The notes: a model not told the origin generated them from the letters alone. Shown: positions 32,569-44,285, counted from the stretch's first letter. The stretch: 64,000 nucleotides of DNA from Diphasiastrum complanatum (GCA_029204225.1 CM055092.1:87532537-87596536), one strand, 5' to 3'. A program made the numbers and translations.

Positions 32569-33221
32569 TGTTAGAAATTCACAATTCTAGCTTGACTAGT
32601 TTTGGTCATATGACTTGTAATATTAGATGGTCATGATGTGGCTTGTCACACGTGCCAAATAGCATATAATTCCATTCATAAGGATGTTCTCAAGTTGACC
32701 TAAGTGATAGAACCTTTGGAATGAGTCCAAATCATGCTTAGATACAAGAGAGAAAAAGTAGGAGCTATTTTTGGTAATTTTTACATTGTTGAGGGATCTC
32801 CAAGATTCCAACCCTAACTTGGTAGGGATGAAAGATCCACCAAAATTAGCATTAGGAATATTTAGGGTACTCATACCTGTCCAAAACCGTGATGGATCAT
32901 GTATATATAGGTGATGATCTCTCACCAAAATCAATCAAGCAATTTCATGGGTTTTCTCTCATATTGGTGCAATTGCTCTCTATGTTCATATTTCTTTGAG
33001 ATCTTGTGATTTGTAATCAATATAGGATTAAATGTGGGTCTGGTTTACAGTACTCAGACTGTGGCACGTGTGAAGGCTTCTTCCAGGATTTGAGCCATTT
33101 AGTGAGGTTCAAGCATAGATTTTTGATGGATTTTGATGGTGCAAGCTGTGCTACCATTGTGGGATCATTTTTTCTCATCATTTCAAATGTTTTAGGATCC
33201 TTATTTGCTGTAATTTTCAAA
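32569..33221 (+). repeat. 5' LTR of element E
   Basis: Starts TGTTAGAAATTCAC and ends TTTTCAAA (TTTTCACA in the other copy). It contains CACACGTG near 32648 and GGCACGTGTGAAGG near 33064. Matches 44301-44957. Confidence 0.92.
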
Positions 33222-33234
33222 TGGTATCAGAGCC
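33222..33234 (+). other. Initiator tRNA-Met primer site, element E
   Basis: TGGTATCAGAGCC directly follows the LTR. Leader runs from here to 33998 with no ORF. Confidence 0.92.
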
Positions 33235-33998
33235 TAAATGTTGAAATGAGCTAAATCCTTGCTTTTCATTCAATTTGATCACAATTTTTTATCTAAATCT
33301 AGTGTCGATTGGATCTTAGCATCTAGTATTGATTCTAGAGCTCAAAGTGAGTCAATTACATTGTAGATTGGTGTGTGACTTCATTTGCAGGTGTTTAGTC
33401 AGAGACAAAGTTGAATTCAATCCGCATTACCAAGATAGCAAGTTTTGCTTGCTCCAAGCATTGATTTCTAAGCAAGTTTTGGAGGTGATTTCGTAGAGGA
33501 GGCTTTCTAGCATTCAAGGAGAGGGAAGATCAGAGATTTGGAGACTCTTCAAAGTTGTTCTAAGGAGTTGTGGACACCTCCTAAAGTGGTATAGGTTCAG
33601 TCCAACCTTATGCATCAAATTAGATTAATTTTGATCAATTTTTTGGTTGTGATTGGATAGTAGATTGTGTTGCATCCTGTTAAGTTACATGTAGATATTT
33701 TGCAAATAATTTTGTAAGGATATTAGGTTGCTGAAATTCACTCTTGATCAGATCATTTGGAAGCTTTTATGTTCTTTATAGAAAGAGGGGCAATTCTACT
33801 AGTTTTGTCTACTTCAATCAAGCAAGTGCATTATTTCTAGTATTCTATGATTTGATTTTGTTCAAGATCATTCTTAGATCTTTATAGGAAGTCTATTACT
33901 GATCTTTTCAGGTCTCTAAGAAGTAGGATAAGGTATATCTTTAATCAAATCAATAGAAGTAACCTTCATTTGTGTCAAGTCCTTGATTAGGAGAAGAG

Positions 33999-35177
33999 AT
34001 GGCATTTTTAAATGCATATCTTTTGGATACTAATGAGAGGCCCAACAAAACTAACTATTCCATATGGAAATTTAGAATGGAATCCATCATGATCATGCAA
34101 GATCTAATGGAAATTGTAAATGGTAAGGAGGGTGAACCTATACATCGCCAAATACAACAAGAGGTGGAATATTGCACTACATTGTATAAAAATGAATGTT
34201 GCAAATGAATTCTTAAGAGAGGTAGGAGATTGTACTTTGGCTCAAGATGCTTGGTAAACTTTGCAAAAGGTCTATGAATCCAAGAACCAAACTAGGATGT
34301 TAGCTTTGAAGAAACAAATTTATAGGACCTATCAAAATAAAGGAGAGAGTACACATACTTTTGTCTTAAGAGTGAAGGAATTGAATAAAGAGCTAGCCTT
34401 CATAGGTGATACTATCAAGGATGAAGAGCTTGTTCAACTCATCTTGAATGGACTAAGCTTTGAATTTGACATTTTGGTTTAGGAATATGCAATTATGGGT
34501 AAGCTATGCATACTTGAAGAGCTCCAAGGCACACTCATGGCCGAGGAGTAAAGAAGGAGCCAAATGCAAGAGAGGGTGGATAGACTTTCCATCCAAGGTG
34601 GAGATGACCAAGCTCTCAGAAGTACCCTCAAAGGCATCTCCATCAACCACCAAAGTCAAGAAGGACAAATCCAAGGTGAAGTGATACTATTGTAGCAAGA
34701 TGGGACATTATGTCTCGGATTGCTTCAAGAGGAAGCAAGATCAAAGCCAAGACAACATGAGCAAGGAGGAGGAGGAGAAGAGTTCACATGAGGACTCCCT
34801 CATGATGTCCATATTTTATTCAACAAGCTTCAAAGGAGAAGATTCTTGGTGGATCGATTCAGGTGCTAGTTCACACATGACTAGCAAAAGAAAGTTTTCT
34901 CTTCTCTCTTATCTTGTGATGGACCTATAAAATCTATATATACAGCAAATGATGAAGCTTGTAGTATTGAAGGAGTTGGTAGCATTCCCCTTTGCTTAGG
35001 ATCTTCCAAAATATCAACATAGAAGGTGTTTTGTACATTCCTACAATAACAAAGAATCTATTGAGTGTTGGCCAAATGGTAGACAATGGTTTCAATGTTG
35101 ATTTTGCTTCAATTGAATGTTTCATCAAGAAGAAGGGTAAGATAGTGGCTAAGGGCACTAAACTTCACAAACTCTAA
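33999..35177 (+). pseudogene. Element E gag, knuckle and protease, many breaks
   Basis: Gag starts at ATG 33999 (NERPNKTNYSIWKFRMES). It continues through frameshifts at about 34140 and 34260 with 'MLALKKQIYRTYQNKGES' and 'LVQLILNGLSFEFDILV', and reaches the protease WWIDSGASSHMTS near 34850. The 'VLYIPTITKNLLSVGQMV' block is near 35030. The knuckle region near 34690 reads YYCSKMGHYVSDC with the first Cys changed. At least five frame changes or stops are present. Confidence 0.85.
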
Positions 35178-35967
35178 AAGTTGAATGCATTTGTGGATGC
35201 TAATGTTGTCATGTTGGCAGAGAAGAGCAAGATATCTAACTTCACTTTATGGCACAAAAGACTTGGACATGCCAACTCGGGTTCCATGGAGGCTATGATC
35301 AAGGAGGAGTATGCTTTAGGCCTACCAAGGTCTATTGGGAAGGAAGACAAGGTTTGTGAAGCATGTGCTTTATCTAAGACACATAAGAAGGTGTTTCCTA
35401 ACTCCATCACAAAGTCATCTCATCCTTTGGTCTCATACACTCAGATGTGCATATTGCTAGCACCAAATCTAATGGAGGTTCATCTATGTTTTAAACCTTC
35501 ATTGAAGACTACTCAAGATATTGTTGGGCGTTCTTACTTTCCTTCAAGTCTTACTGTTTCATACTTCTGTAAAGTTAAAGCTGTTTGTGGAAAAGCATCA
35601 TAATCATAGCATCAAGATACTTAGAAGTGACAATGGTGGAGAATTCATCTCCAATAAATTTAAGGCCTTTTGTGAGGAGGAAGGGATCAAGAAAGAATCT
35701 TCTTGTCCTTACACCCCTCAACAAAATGGAGTTGCTGAAAGAAGGAATAGAACATTATGTGAATTTTCTAAGGCTTTAAGATTGGATGCTTGTTTGCCCA
35801 AATCTTTTTGGGGTGAATCTCTTGTATGTGCAAACTACTTAATGAATAGGGTGTCTTGCAAAGCAATTGAAGGCAAAACTCCTTATGAGACATTGTATGG
35901 AAAGAAACCCAATATTAATCGCTTGAAAGTTTTTGGGTGTATATGTTATGTACATGTGCCATTGAAA
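35178..35967 (+). pseudogene. Element E pre-integrase and integrase, 3' part lost
   Basis: LWHKRLGHANSGSMEAMIK with C..C (KVCEACALSK) is the zinc domain. HSDVHI and FIEDYSRYCW equivalents (shifted frames, 35440-35530) carry the first Asp. 'KILRSDNGGEFISNKFKAF' has the second Asp and 'QQNGVAERRNRTL' the Glu. The integrase ends with VFGCICYVHVPLK and at about 35968 joins minus-strand gypsy gag sequence. The integrase-RT linker is therefore missing. Confidence 0.87.
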
Positions 35968-36787
35968 TGTGAGCAGACACTTTCTTCCTTTTGGGACAAA
36001 ATTTCATCATATGTCCAGGCTTCTTACAGACAAAACATAAGTTCTCTCTTTTAGCCTTTTCCCGGAACATAGATTTCTTGAATCTCTTTCTCTTCGGCTT
36101 CCTGGGTTCCGATGCTGCTTGATTTAATTCGTCAAATTTTTTGCTTGGTCTGGACCGCGCTTCTTACCCTTCTTGGTTTTCATAGTGGTTGGAATCTGTG
36201 GAATCATATGCTTTCGCAATCCGAAACGCATCCTCGAGGCTTTGAAGCACATTTCGCTTGCATTCGTTTTGATAGTCGGCTGACAAACCTAGGACAAACT
36301 GCCATAATGCCAACTTCGCATCAAATGATGAAACCTTATTCCATAGGTCCATGAATTCCTGGATATAAGAGTCTAAACTCTTTTTACCCATTTTGTAGTT
36401 CACAAACTTCAGGTAGTAGTCCACGTCATCAGCAACTGCGAAAGCTTTCTTGAAAACTTTCGCAAACGCATCCCAATTAGTTAGCTTTATCGGTAAATCT
36501 CGCCACCACAATGACACTTTGCCACGTAAGAACAGCATGACACTTTCAATTTTCTTCTCATCAGGAACACCATGCAGATTGAAGTAACTACTCCACTTGG
36601 CCAGCCAGTCCTTGATGACCTCAAGTTTCTTCTCCTTCTTCCCGCCCACATAAACCTCCGGTTGAAAACCGAGATTGGGTGAAGACATCAATTTGACTTG
36701 ATTCAACAGAACCTCCATTTGCTGATCTCTCATCAGATTACAATTATTCATATCATTGAGTGTCGTACTCAACTGTTGACAAATCAC
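35968..36787 (-). pseudogene. Ty3/gypsy gag with CCHC knuckle (Q1, minus)
   Basis: On the minus strand an open 207-codon frame (36787-36164) has the Retrotrans_gag signature: EKKIESVMLFLRGKVSLWWR, YYLKFVNYKMGKKSLDSYIQ and 'EFMDLWNKV'. Downstream, in broken frame, is a perfect knuckle CFVCKKPGHMMKFC near 36030-35990, ending at the junction with element E integrase. The gag lies between that junction and a primer site plus LTR (37372-37906), so this is the 5' part of a minus-strand gypsy element. Confidence 0.85.
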
Positions 36788-37371
36788 TATATAAGATGGC
36801 GCACCTGGATTTGCAGCTTGATTTGAAGTTTCTTCGTCAAATCACTATTTTTAGTCAAATTCATAGACATTACAAGATATTGAAAAAAAAAAACTAGAAA
36901 TTTTGAGTTTTCGCACATTTTAATTTTTTAAAAAAAATTTACGTTTTCTAAAATTTCATAAAAAATCACAGTTAGTTATTAAGCAATCGAAATCAAAATC
37001 GAAAATTCGATTCACTTGTTTGATTCTTAGTTTTACTCTGTTAATGTCCCTCATGCATGCAAGACATGCGACATTAAACTTATTTTTTACTTATCTTTGG
37101 ATACAGGACACCAAATTGGGTGCTGTAAAGCTCAGTACAGAGGGAGACCTAGTAAACAAGACACTTGCCATGTCAACCTGGCACCTAGGATCCACGTGCG
37201 AGTTCAAAACAACCAATTATACTGTAGGAGGGCGGACTTTTTCAACAATATGTCCAAAAATATGCAAACAGTCAACCAAGCCTAAAAGTGATGATCCAAA
37301 CAGTCTTAGATGGTCTCAAAGAGTTCCATGAAGCCTTCATACAGATCCACCTCTCCAAACTTGTAAGGCTT
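36788..37371 (-). other. Leader of gypsy Q1
   Basis: Between primer site and gag. 36219-37090, spanning gag and part of this leader, is repeated at 38337-39200. No independent gene. Confidence 0.6.
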
Positions 37372-37906
37372 GCTCTGATACCACTATAAGGGAAGCTCCT
37401 TAGATCATGCTTACAAATCCTAAACACAAAAAGATAACACACTCTGAAAAAACCACCCAACCAAGTAGAAGCATCCAATCAATCTCTAGAAGCCTCACCC
37501 CCAAGCCAAGGAACAAGAAGCATGAATGTAGAGTGAGAGCCTGGCAATGAATCAAGAACCGTGATGAGGAGTAGGGCGAGTTTGGACCTCTTATATAGAG
37601 CCAAAAGCATCGTGGACACATAGCCATGCATAGCCCTATGTTCCCTATACATGGATTCACCTAGAATAGAATCCTATTCATGGACCAACTATTCATAGAA
37701 TTGCTATTGATAACTCTACACATGCATACACTATCTCATACCTTGTCTAAACTCCATTCAGTGTGTCCTGGACCTCAGAAGGATATTAGTTACTTTCGGG
37801 TCACGTCCAGTATGACGTGGCATAACTAACAACTTGTTTCACTAGAGTATCGTGTATCCAAGACTAGGAGTATACTGTATCCTATGTACTGGTCATGGAC
37901 ATAACA
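37372..37906 (-). repeat. Primer site and LTR of gypsy Q1 (minus)
   Basis: GCTCTGATACCA (37372-37383) is the complement of TGGTATCAGAGC. The adjoining ~523-bp segment ends at 37906 with the complement of TGTTATGTCC, a plausible LTR start, and has a TATA-like CTCTATATAAGAGG (complement near 37594-37607). The internal LTR end reads ...CTTATAG rather than CA, so exact limits are uncertain. Element E RT starts directly after 37906. Confidence 0.6.
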
Positions 37907-38336
37907 GTCTTCAAGCTTAAGATGAATTCAATTGGCAGTGTTAACAACCATAAGGCAAGATTAGTTGCAAAAGGTTATGCTCAAGAGAGAGGGATAGACC
38001 ATGAGGAAACTTTTGCACCTGTGGCCAAGATGGTCACAATAAGGCTAATCATTGTGCTTGCATCACATTTTGGATGGATCCTATGTCAAATGGATGTCTC
38101 TAATGCCTTCTTGAATGGTTTTTTGGAACAGGATATCTATATGGAGCAGCCATAGGGGTTCATCAAGCATGGAATGGAGGACAAAGTATGCCATCTCCAA
38201 AGAAGTGTCTATGGCTTGAAGCAAGCCTCGAGATCTTGGAATTCAAGATTACATTGCTATCTCATTTCACTTTCTTTTGTTCAAAGTGAATATGATCTCA
38301 CTCTTTACATTAAGTGAATATGATCCCACTCTTTAC
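37907..38336 (+). pseudogene. Element E reverse transcriptase, first copy of RT block
   Basis: Open from 37895: [56 protein letters not shown] with the catalytic Asp in QMDV. A TAG at about 38153 follows MEQP. The frame resumes with CHLQRSVYGLKQASRSWNSR and ends near 'SEYDLTLYIK'. Bases 38081-38290 are repeated at 39452-39660. The YVDD box is missing. Confidence 0.85.
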
Positions 38337-39200
38337 ATCCGAAACGCATCCTCGAGGCTTTGAAGCACATTTCGCCTGCATTCGTTCTGATAGTCGGCTA
38401 ACAAATCTAGGACAAACTGCCATAATGCCAACTTTGCATCAAATGATGAAACCCTATTCCATAGGTCCATGAATTCCTGTATATAAGAGTCTAAACTCTT
38501 TGTGCCCATTTTGCAGTTCACAAACTTCAGGTAGTAGTCCACATCATCAGCAACTACAAAAGCTTTCTTGAAAACTTCCGCAAACGCATCCCAAGTAGTT
38601 GGCTTCAACGGTAAATTTTGTCACCACAATGACGCTTTGTCGCGTAAGAACAGCACAACGCTTTCAATTTTCTTCTCATTAGGAACACCATGCAGATTAA
38701 AGTAACTACTCCACTTGGCCAGCCAGTCCTCGACGACCTCAAGTTTTTTCTCCTTCTTCTCGCCCACATAAACCTCCGGTTGAAAACCGAGATTGGGTGA
38801 AGACATCAATTTGACTTGATTCAACAGAACCTCCATTTGTTGATCTCTCATCAGAATACGATTATTCATATCATTGAGTGCCGTACTCAACTGTTGACAA
38901 ATCACCATACAAGATGGCGCACCTGGATTTGTAGCTTGATTTGAAGTTTCTTCGTCAAATCACTATTTCTAGTCAATTTTATAGACATTACAATAAATTG
39001 GAAAAAAAAACTAGAAATTTTGAGTTTTCGCACTTTTAATTTTTTTTTTAAATTTTACGTTTTCTAAAATTTCATAAAAAATCACAGTCAGTTATCAAAC
39101 AATCGAAATCAAAAATTTGATTCACTTCTTCGATTCTTAGTTTTACTCTGTTAATGTCCCTCAGGCATGCAAGACATGCGACATTAAACTGATTTTTTAC
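38337..39200 (-). pseudogene. Second gypsy gag copy (Q2, minus)
   Basis: It matches 36219-37090 at high identity (by eye about 95 percent). The gag blocks 'DDVDYYLKFVNCKMGTKSLD' and 'FFNLHGVPNEKKIESVVLFL'-like text lie in two frames split near 38615. The knuckle end and LTR are not included. It sits between the two copies of the element E RT block. Confidence 0.85.
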
Positions 39201-39451
39201 ATTACAAAATTTTACGTAAAAATTCAGTTCTACGAAAATTGTCAGTTATAAAATCCAGTTTTGTATCTAACCATCAAAGTACATGCGTATGACCACTCAA
39301 AACAGATCTAAACTACTCATGCATGTCAGAATCACTCTGAGAAACCATATGCAGACATTCCATGCAACCACAGTACCTTGAACTAAGAAATTGACATGCA
39401 TGCCATCAGAACAATTGGAAATTTTACCAATTTTGCTCACAAAATTGGATT
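39201..39451. other. Unassigned 251-bp piece between gypsy Q2 and RT repeat
   Basis: AT-rich, no ORF. It has no counterpart after 37090 in the first copy. Confidence 0.5.
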
Positions 39452-40040
39452 CTATGTCAAATGGATGTCTCTAATGCCTTCTTGAATGGTTTTTTGGAAC
39501 AGATATCTATATGGAACAGCCATAGGGATTCATCAAGCATGGAATGGAGGACAAAGTATGTCATCTCCAAAGAAGCATCTATGACTTGAAGCAAGCCTCG
39601 AGATCTTGGAATTCAAGATTACATTGCTATCTCATTTCACTTTCTTTTGTTCAAAGTGAAACTATGCTCAAAGTCTTTCGAAGAATTTTAAGATGGAAAA
39701 GTGTAAAAGTGATGACACACCAATGGAGCAAGATGTAAAAGTGCCAAACGCTCAAAGTGCCAAATGAAGATGATGAAAGATTTTTCATGGACATCACTTT
39801 GTTTAGGCAGCTTATAGGCTCCTTAATGTGGATCACTATAGCTAGACCAGCTCTTAGCTTTAGTGTATGTAGGTTGAGCCAATCCATGCAAAAACCATTG
39901 AATATCCATTGGGAAAAGGCTAAGAGGATTCGGGTACATTGGATTTTGGGATTCTATATAGAGGAGATGTGATTAACCTTCATGCATTTAGTGATTCAGA
40001 TTTTGCAGGCGACAAGAGGGATAGGAAATCAACAACTGAC
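39452..40040 (+). pseudogene. Element E second RT block and RNase H start
   Basis: 39452-39660 repeats 38081-38290 with a one-base deletion and a few changes. It then jumps past the YVDD region to 'DDERFFMDITLFRQLIGSLM' (39770-39830), ARPALSFSVCRLSQSMQ and, after a frame change, FSDSDFAGDKRDRKST (first RNase H Asp). Element D is inserted right after, at TATTC. Confidence 0.83.
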
Positions 40041-40045
40041 TATTC
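40041..40045. other. Target duplication TATTC, left copy (element D)
   Basis: TATTC here equals TATTC at 44013-44017. Confidence 0.9.
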
Positions 40046-40861
40046 TGTGAGAAATTGGCAAAAATCTAGCTTGGTATTTTTCATGATATAAGTTTGTAAG
40101 TGAATCTCACATGTGTGGAGGATGTTCCCACGTGTGGAGAATTCTAAAGTAAATCAAAATGTTTGATATAGGGGTCTCATAGAATTTCATAGTCAAGCAT
40201 TTAGGTGTAGGATGTTGATAGGGTCAAATTTGGCATAGATGGCAGATTATCCATTTCCACTTGTAATGTCACTATTGAGCCAAAATAGAGTAGGAGGCCA
40301 AACTCGTGCCAATTAGAGTGTAGACAAGTGTAATGCTTTTGTTTGATGAAGTTTAAGAGGTCCAATAGGATTTAGAGGTGGAACCATGAGTGGTCCAATA
40401 GAATTTGAGATTTGCTTGAAAATGGTCCAATAGAATTTAGAGGTGCATGGATCAATGGTCCAATAGGATTAAGAGGTGGAAAAGTGTGGTCCAATCATAG
40501 TTAAGCACAGTGGTAGCTCGTGGATCTACTAGTATCATTGTACTCCTCATTTGGATGTAATTGATTTTGAGATTGAGTGGATTTTGAGTGTAAGTGATTT
40601 TCTAGATTTCTCTCTCTACCCAAGAGCTCATGACTCTCTCTACCTGAGGAGAGCAGCTTGTTTTTACTTAGAATAATTTTTTAATACTTCCCACACGTGT
40701 GAGTGAGATTTGGAAGTGATTGAATGCATGTAGTAGTGTGTTTTTGCCATAGGATCTAAGATTGATCTTGAATCTCAATCTAGTCTTGATCTTGGTGCAT
40801 CTACACACCTTAGGAGATCACAAGTACATGTTGTGGACAATCTACACGTGTGAAATCAACA
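40046..40861 (+). repeat. 5' LTR of element D (816 bp)
   Basis: Starts TGTGAGAAATTGGC, ends AAATCAACA. It contains repeated words around GGTCCAATAGAATTTAGAGG (four variants, 40350-40500), a CACACGTGTG palindrome at 40692-40701 and CTACACGTGTGAAATC near the end. Confidence 0.93.
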
Positions 40862-40874
40862 TGGTATCAGATCC
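40862..40874 (+). other. tRNA-Met primer site, element D
   Basis: TGGTATCAGATCC, one base different from the usual TGGTATCAGAGCC, abuts the LTR. Confidence 0.9.
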
Positions 40875-41145
40875 TACCTAAGGTTACCATGCATTTTGAT
40901 CCATTTAAATGAAAACTATTCATCAATCTTGAGCTAAAAATTGTCAAGGTCCATTTTCCTAGCTACCTTGTTCAATTTTGGATCAAAAGAGATCAAAAGG
41001 ACATTGATTGGGTCTGACCTGGTACTGTACGGAATCAGGTGCTCAGACACATGTGAGGAACATCCAATTTCAGTTTGGAAGTTCTCTCTCATGCTTGATC
41101 CATTATAGCTTGTTTTGAAGCTATGGCAAAGTTCTATTTTCCAAG

Positions 41146-42400
41146 CACAAAGAGAGGAGTAAGAAGCAACACCATCACTTCTCTAATGACAAAGCTAAAG
41201 ACCAAGATGGAGAAGAGGAAGATGATTCCTCTAATGCTTCATCATCCAATCTCAAGAAAAAGAAGATCAAGTGCCTTTATTGTGGCAAGAAAGGCCATTA
41301 TGCCACCAATTGCTTCAAGAAGAAGAATCAACTCAATCAAGCCAACATCACCAATGAGAAAGAAGACTATATTTCAAGTGATGGAGAAGGCTCTCTTATG
41401 GCATCAAGCTTCTCCTCTTCCACCTTCAACAAGGATGACTCATGGTATATTGATAGTGGAGCATCTTCACATATGTGTGGCTCCAAGCACCTTTTTTCAT
41501 CTAGTATGCCTTATGATGGAGTCAAGAAGACCATATACATTGTAAGTAAGCATGAGTGCAATATTGAAGGAGTAGGGATTATTCCCTTGAAGCTTGCATC
41601 TTCCAAAGATCTCTTTCTCAACAATGTTCTTTTTGTCCCAAATCTTACAAAGAACATCTTAAGTGTTGGCCAACTTCTTGATAGTGGCTTTGATGTCAAT
41701 TTCAATACTGACAATCGTGTGATCAAGAAGGATGGTGAGATCCTTGCATATGGAGCAAGATTTGAAGGAATCTACAAATTGGATCCAAGTGAGAGTGCAA
41801 ACTCTCTTGATGTTTCTTATATGTCCAATATTTCAAAGGAGGATGATCACACAAGATGCGCATATCTTCTCTCTTCAAGTATTATGGTGTATGATTATTC
41901 CTTATTATTCAAAGCATATGTTGAGAAGAAATTCTCATTGAAGATCAAAGCTTTGAGGAGTATTGGAGCTCTTGAAAGAATAGCACCATATGAAGTTTTA
42001 TTCAAGATGGAGCCTAAGGTTGATCACCTTAGTGAACTTGGTAGTGCTTGCTTTGCACATATTCCCTTGGAAACAAGGAGGAAGGATGATCCAAGCTCAT
42101 TGATCATGATTGGATACTCATCCATCAAGGAGGCCTTTAGTGTCTTTACACTCTCTATTTCAAAAGTGATTGTGAATAGAGATGTCATGTTGTATGAAGA
42201 TTCAATCTTGGAAGTGGCCAAGATCAAGGCTTCTCAAGAAGCATCACAAGTTATCTTTTTTGAAGGTATTCAAGTTATGATGGGGCCAAGGTGTGAGGAG
42301 GAGTTTCTTCTTCATATGATTTCAAGAAGATCTTCAAGATGCATGGCCGAGTCTTTATGTCTCACCTTACATGGCAAAGAGGGGCATCTTTCATGTTGTA
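41146..42400 (+). pseudogene. Element D knuckle, protease and deleted integrase
   Basis: The frame used from ATG 41398 is open upstream to about 41120, and includes an Asp/Glu-rich linker and a perfect knuckle CLYCGKKGHYATNC near 41275. The DUF4219/UBN2 Gag is absent. Then come the protease WYIDSGASSHMCG near 41443 and VLFVPNLTKNILSVGQLL. Integrase is reduced: after 'YVEKKFSLKIKALRSIGALE' it jumps to 'APYEVLFKMEPKVDHLSELG' and 'HIPLETRRKDDPS', losing the catalytic Glu and the zinc domain. The linker echo GPRCEEEFLLHMISRRSSR lies near 42290. No ATG precedes the knuckle in frame. Confidence 0.83.
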
Positions 42401-43190
42401 TCTACTACAACACATTCATATATGCTTCTCTTCCTTTGCTTGGAATGCTATATTGCTTCATTGAATTTTTTGGATCTCAAAGTTCAAGAAAAGCTATACT
42501 AGTTTTGTATGATGCTTATGTTATATGTTTTGTGTCATTATTGACTTAGATATGTTTCCAATACTTTTTGAAAGCAAGATATTGTATTGTCAAAAGTATT
42601 CTCTTGGTTCTAGTAAGAACAAGATTGAGCTTGGTACTCACTTTTTTGAAAATCATGTTTTCACATGTTTTGAGGCAAATTGTAAACTCCTCTTGAGATT
42701 AAGTGAAGCATCCAAAGTGGACACTTACATCCTTGAGAGAGTAACTAGCCTAGAAAAGACCAAGGTAGTCTTTGATATCAAGATTAGATCCATCATGGAT
42801 ATAGTTCATTGTATGTGGACTAGTCAAGCTAGAAAGCATAATCTTGATAATCATCATTGTTTCACATCTTATGATCTTGATCTCCATGATCCTTATGAGG
42901 CTTGGAAGCCTCAGATTTCTCTATTTATGGTGCATCCATCATGCAAGTGGAACTTTCAAAGCAAAGATCATCATCAAGCATGGAGGAAGCCCATGATCAT
43001 AGTGGCATATTGGTGGAGCACTCTTCAAAGGCATTGGCAAGAGATCTCTACCAAAGAGATCTTATCATGGATATGGTGAGGGTGCTGCTATGATGGATCC
43101 CTTGGCTGATCTTCACTTCTTATGCATACCAAAGGATGCACTCAAAAAGATTTACAAACTTCTCAAGTGATCTAGTACCTTTCCAAGCTA
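42400..43190 (+). pseudogene. Unknown region X-D in element D
   Basis: The 383-codon frame that starts at 41398 runs on to a stop at 42549. Its last ~60 residues are hydrophobic (YASLPLLGMLYCFIEFF). An overlapping 184-codon frame (42525-43079) follows ('HVFTCFEANCKLLLRLSEAS', 'SIMDIVHCMWTSQARKHN'), and a third phase (42902-43093) gives 'ASIMQVELSKQRSSSSMEEA'. I recognise none of it, and no RT or RNase H motif is present. It occupies the RT-RNase H place. Whether it was once a single frame is uncertain. Confidence 0.5.
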
Positions 43191-43196
43191 TTTTTT

Positions 43197-44012
43197 GAGG
43201 AGGAGTGTGAGAAATTGGCAAAAATCTAGCTTGGTATTTTTTATGATAGAAGTCTGTAAGTGAATCTCACATGTGTGGAGGATGTTTCCACGTGTGGAAA
43301 ATTCTAAAGTAAATCAAAATGTTTGATATAGGGGTCTCATAGAATTTCATAGTCAAGCATTTATGTGTAGGATGTTGGCATAGATGGCAAATTATCCATT
43401 TTCACTTGTAATGCCACTATTGAGCCAAAATAGAGTAGGAGCCCAAACTCGTGCCAATTAGAGTGTAGACAAGTGTAATGCTTTTGTTTGATGAAGTTTA
43501 AGAGGTCCAATAGGATTTAGAGGTGGAACCATGAGTGGTCCAATAGAATTTGAGATTTGCTTGAAAATGGTCCAATAGAATTTAGAGGTGCATGGATCAA
43601 TGGTCCAATAGGATTAAGAGGTGGAAAAGTGTGGTCCAATCATAGTTAAGCATAGTGGTAGCTCGTGGATCTACTAGTATCATTGTACTCCTCATTTGGA
43701 TCTAATTGATTTTGAGATTGAGTGGATTTTGAGTGTAAGTGATTTTCTAGCTTTCTCTCTCTACCCAAGAGCTCATGATGGTTTCTCTCTCTCTACCTGA
43801 GGAGAGCAGCTTGTTTTTACTTAGAATAATTTTTTAATACTTCCCACACGTGTGAGTGAGAGTTGGAAGTGATTGAATGCATGTAGTAGTGTGTTTTTGC
43901 CATAGGATCTAAGATTGATCTTGAATCTCAATCTAGTCTTGATCTTGGTGCATCTACACACCTTAGGAGTTCACAAGTACATGTTGTGGACAATCCACGT
44001 GTGAAATCAAAA
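43197..44012 (+). repeat. Polypurine tract and 3' LTR of element D
   Basis: GAGGAGGAG (43197-43205) leads into the 807-bp LTR (43206-44012). It matches the 5' LTR with a ~17-base deletion near 43376 and a few substitutions. CACACGTGTG is at 43845-43854. Followed by TATTC. Confidence 0.93.
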
Positions 44013-44017
44013 TATTC

Positions 44018-44285
44018 AACTTTCACATGAGAAGGTGTGGTTTCATGGCTTTCCAAAAAGCAAAAGTATATATCTATCTTCAACCAAGGCCAAGTACAAG
44101 AAGCACATTGAGATATGCCATCACTTTGATAGAGAAATGGTGCAAGCCAAGGAAATTGCTTTGAGGCATGTTCCAAGAAATGAATGTGTAGCTGATCTAC
44201 TTACTAAACCACTTCAAAAGACACATTTTATGAAGTTCAGATCATCACTTGGAGTGATTAGTAAATCAATGATTGAACCACGGTA
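44018..44285 (+). pseudogene. Element E RNase H end
   Basis: Continues E after element D: VVSWLSKKQ equivalent (HGFPKSKSIYLSSTKAKYKK), then an internal deletion to IEICHHFDREMVQAKEIALR, HVPRNECVADLLTKPLQK and SSLGVISKSMIE. The CDNxSA block is missing. The stop at 44284-44286 precedes the E 3' LTR by 14 bases. Confidence 0.85.

Larger units (their letters stand above)
40046..44012 (+). mobile_element. Element D: Copia-derived deletion element with region X
   Basis: A 3967-bp element inserted in the RNase H of element E, with a perfect TATTC target duplication. It has LTRs at 40046-40861 (816 bp) and 43206-44012 (807 bp), the primer site TGGTATCAGATCC and a GAGGAGGAG polypurine tract. The inside holds a knuckle and protease, a shortened integrase and then unknown sequence; most of gag, the integrase core, RT and RNase H are missing. 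It must have been mobilised by other elements, possibly relatives of A, whose knuckle-protease region it resembles. Confidence 0.9.
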
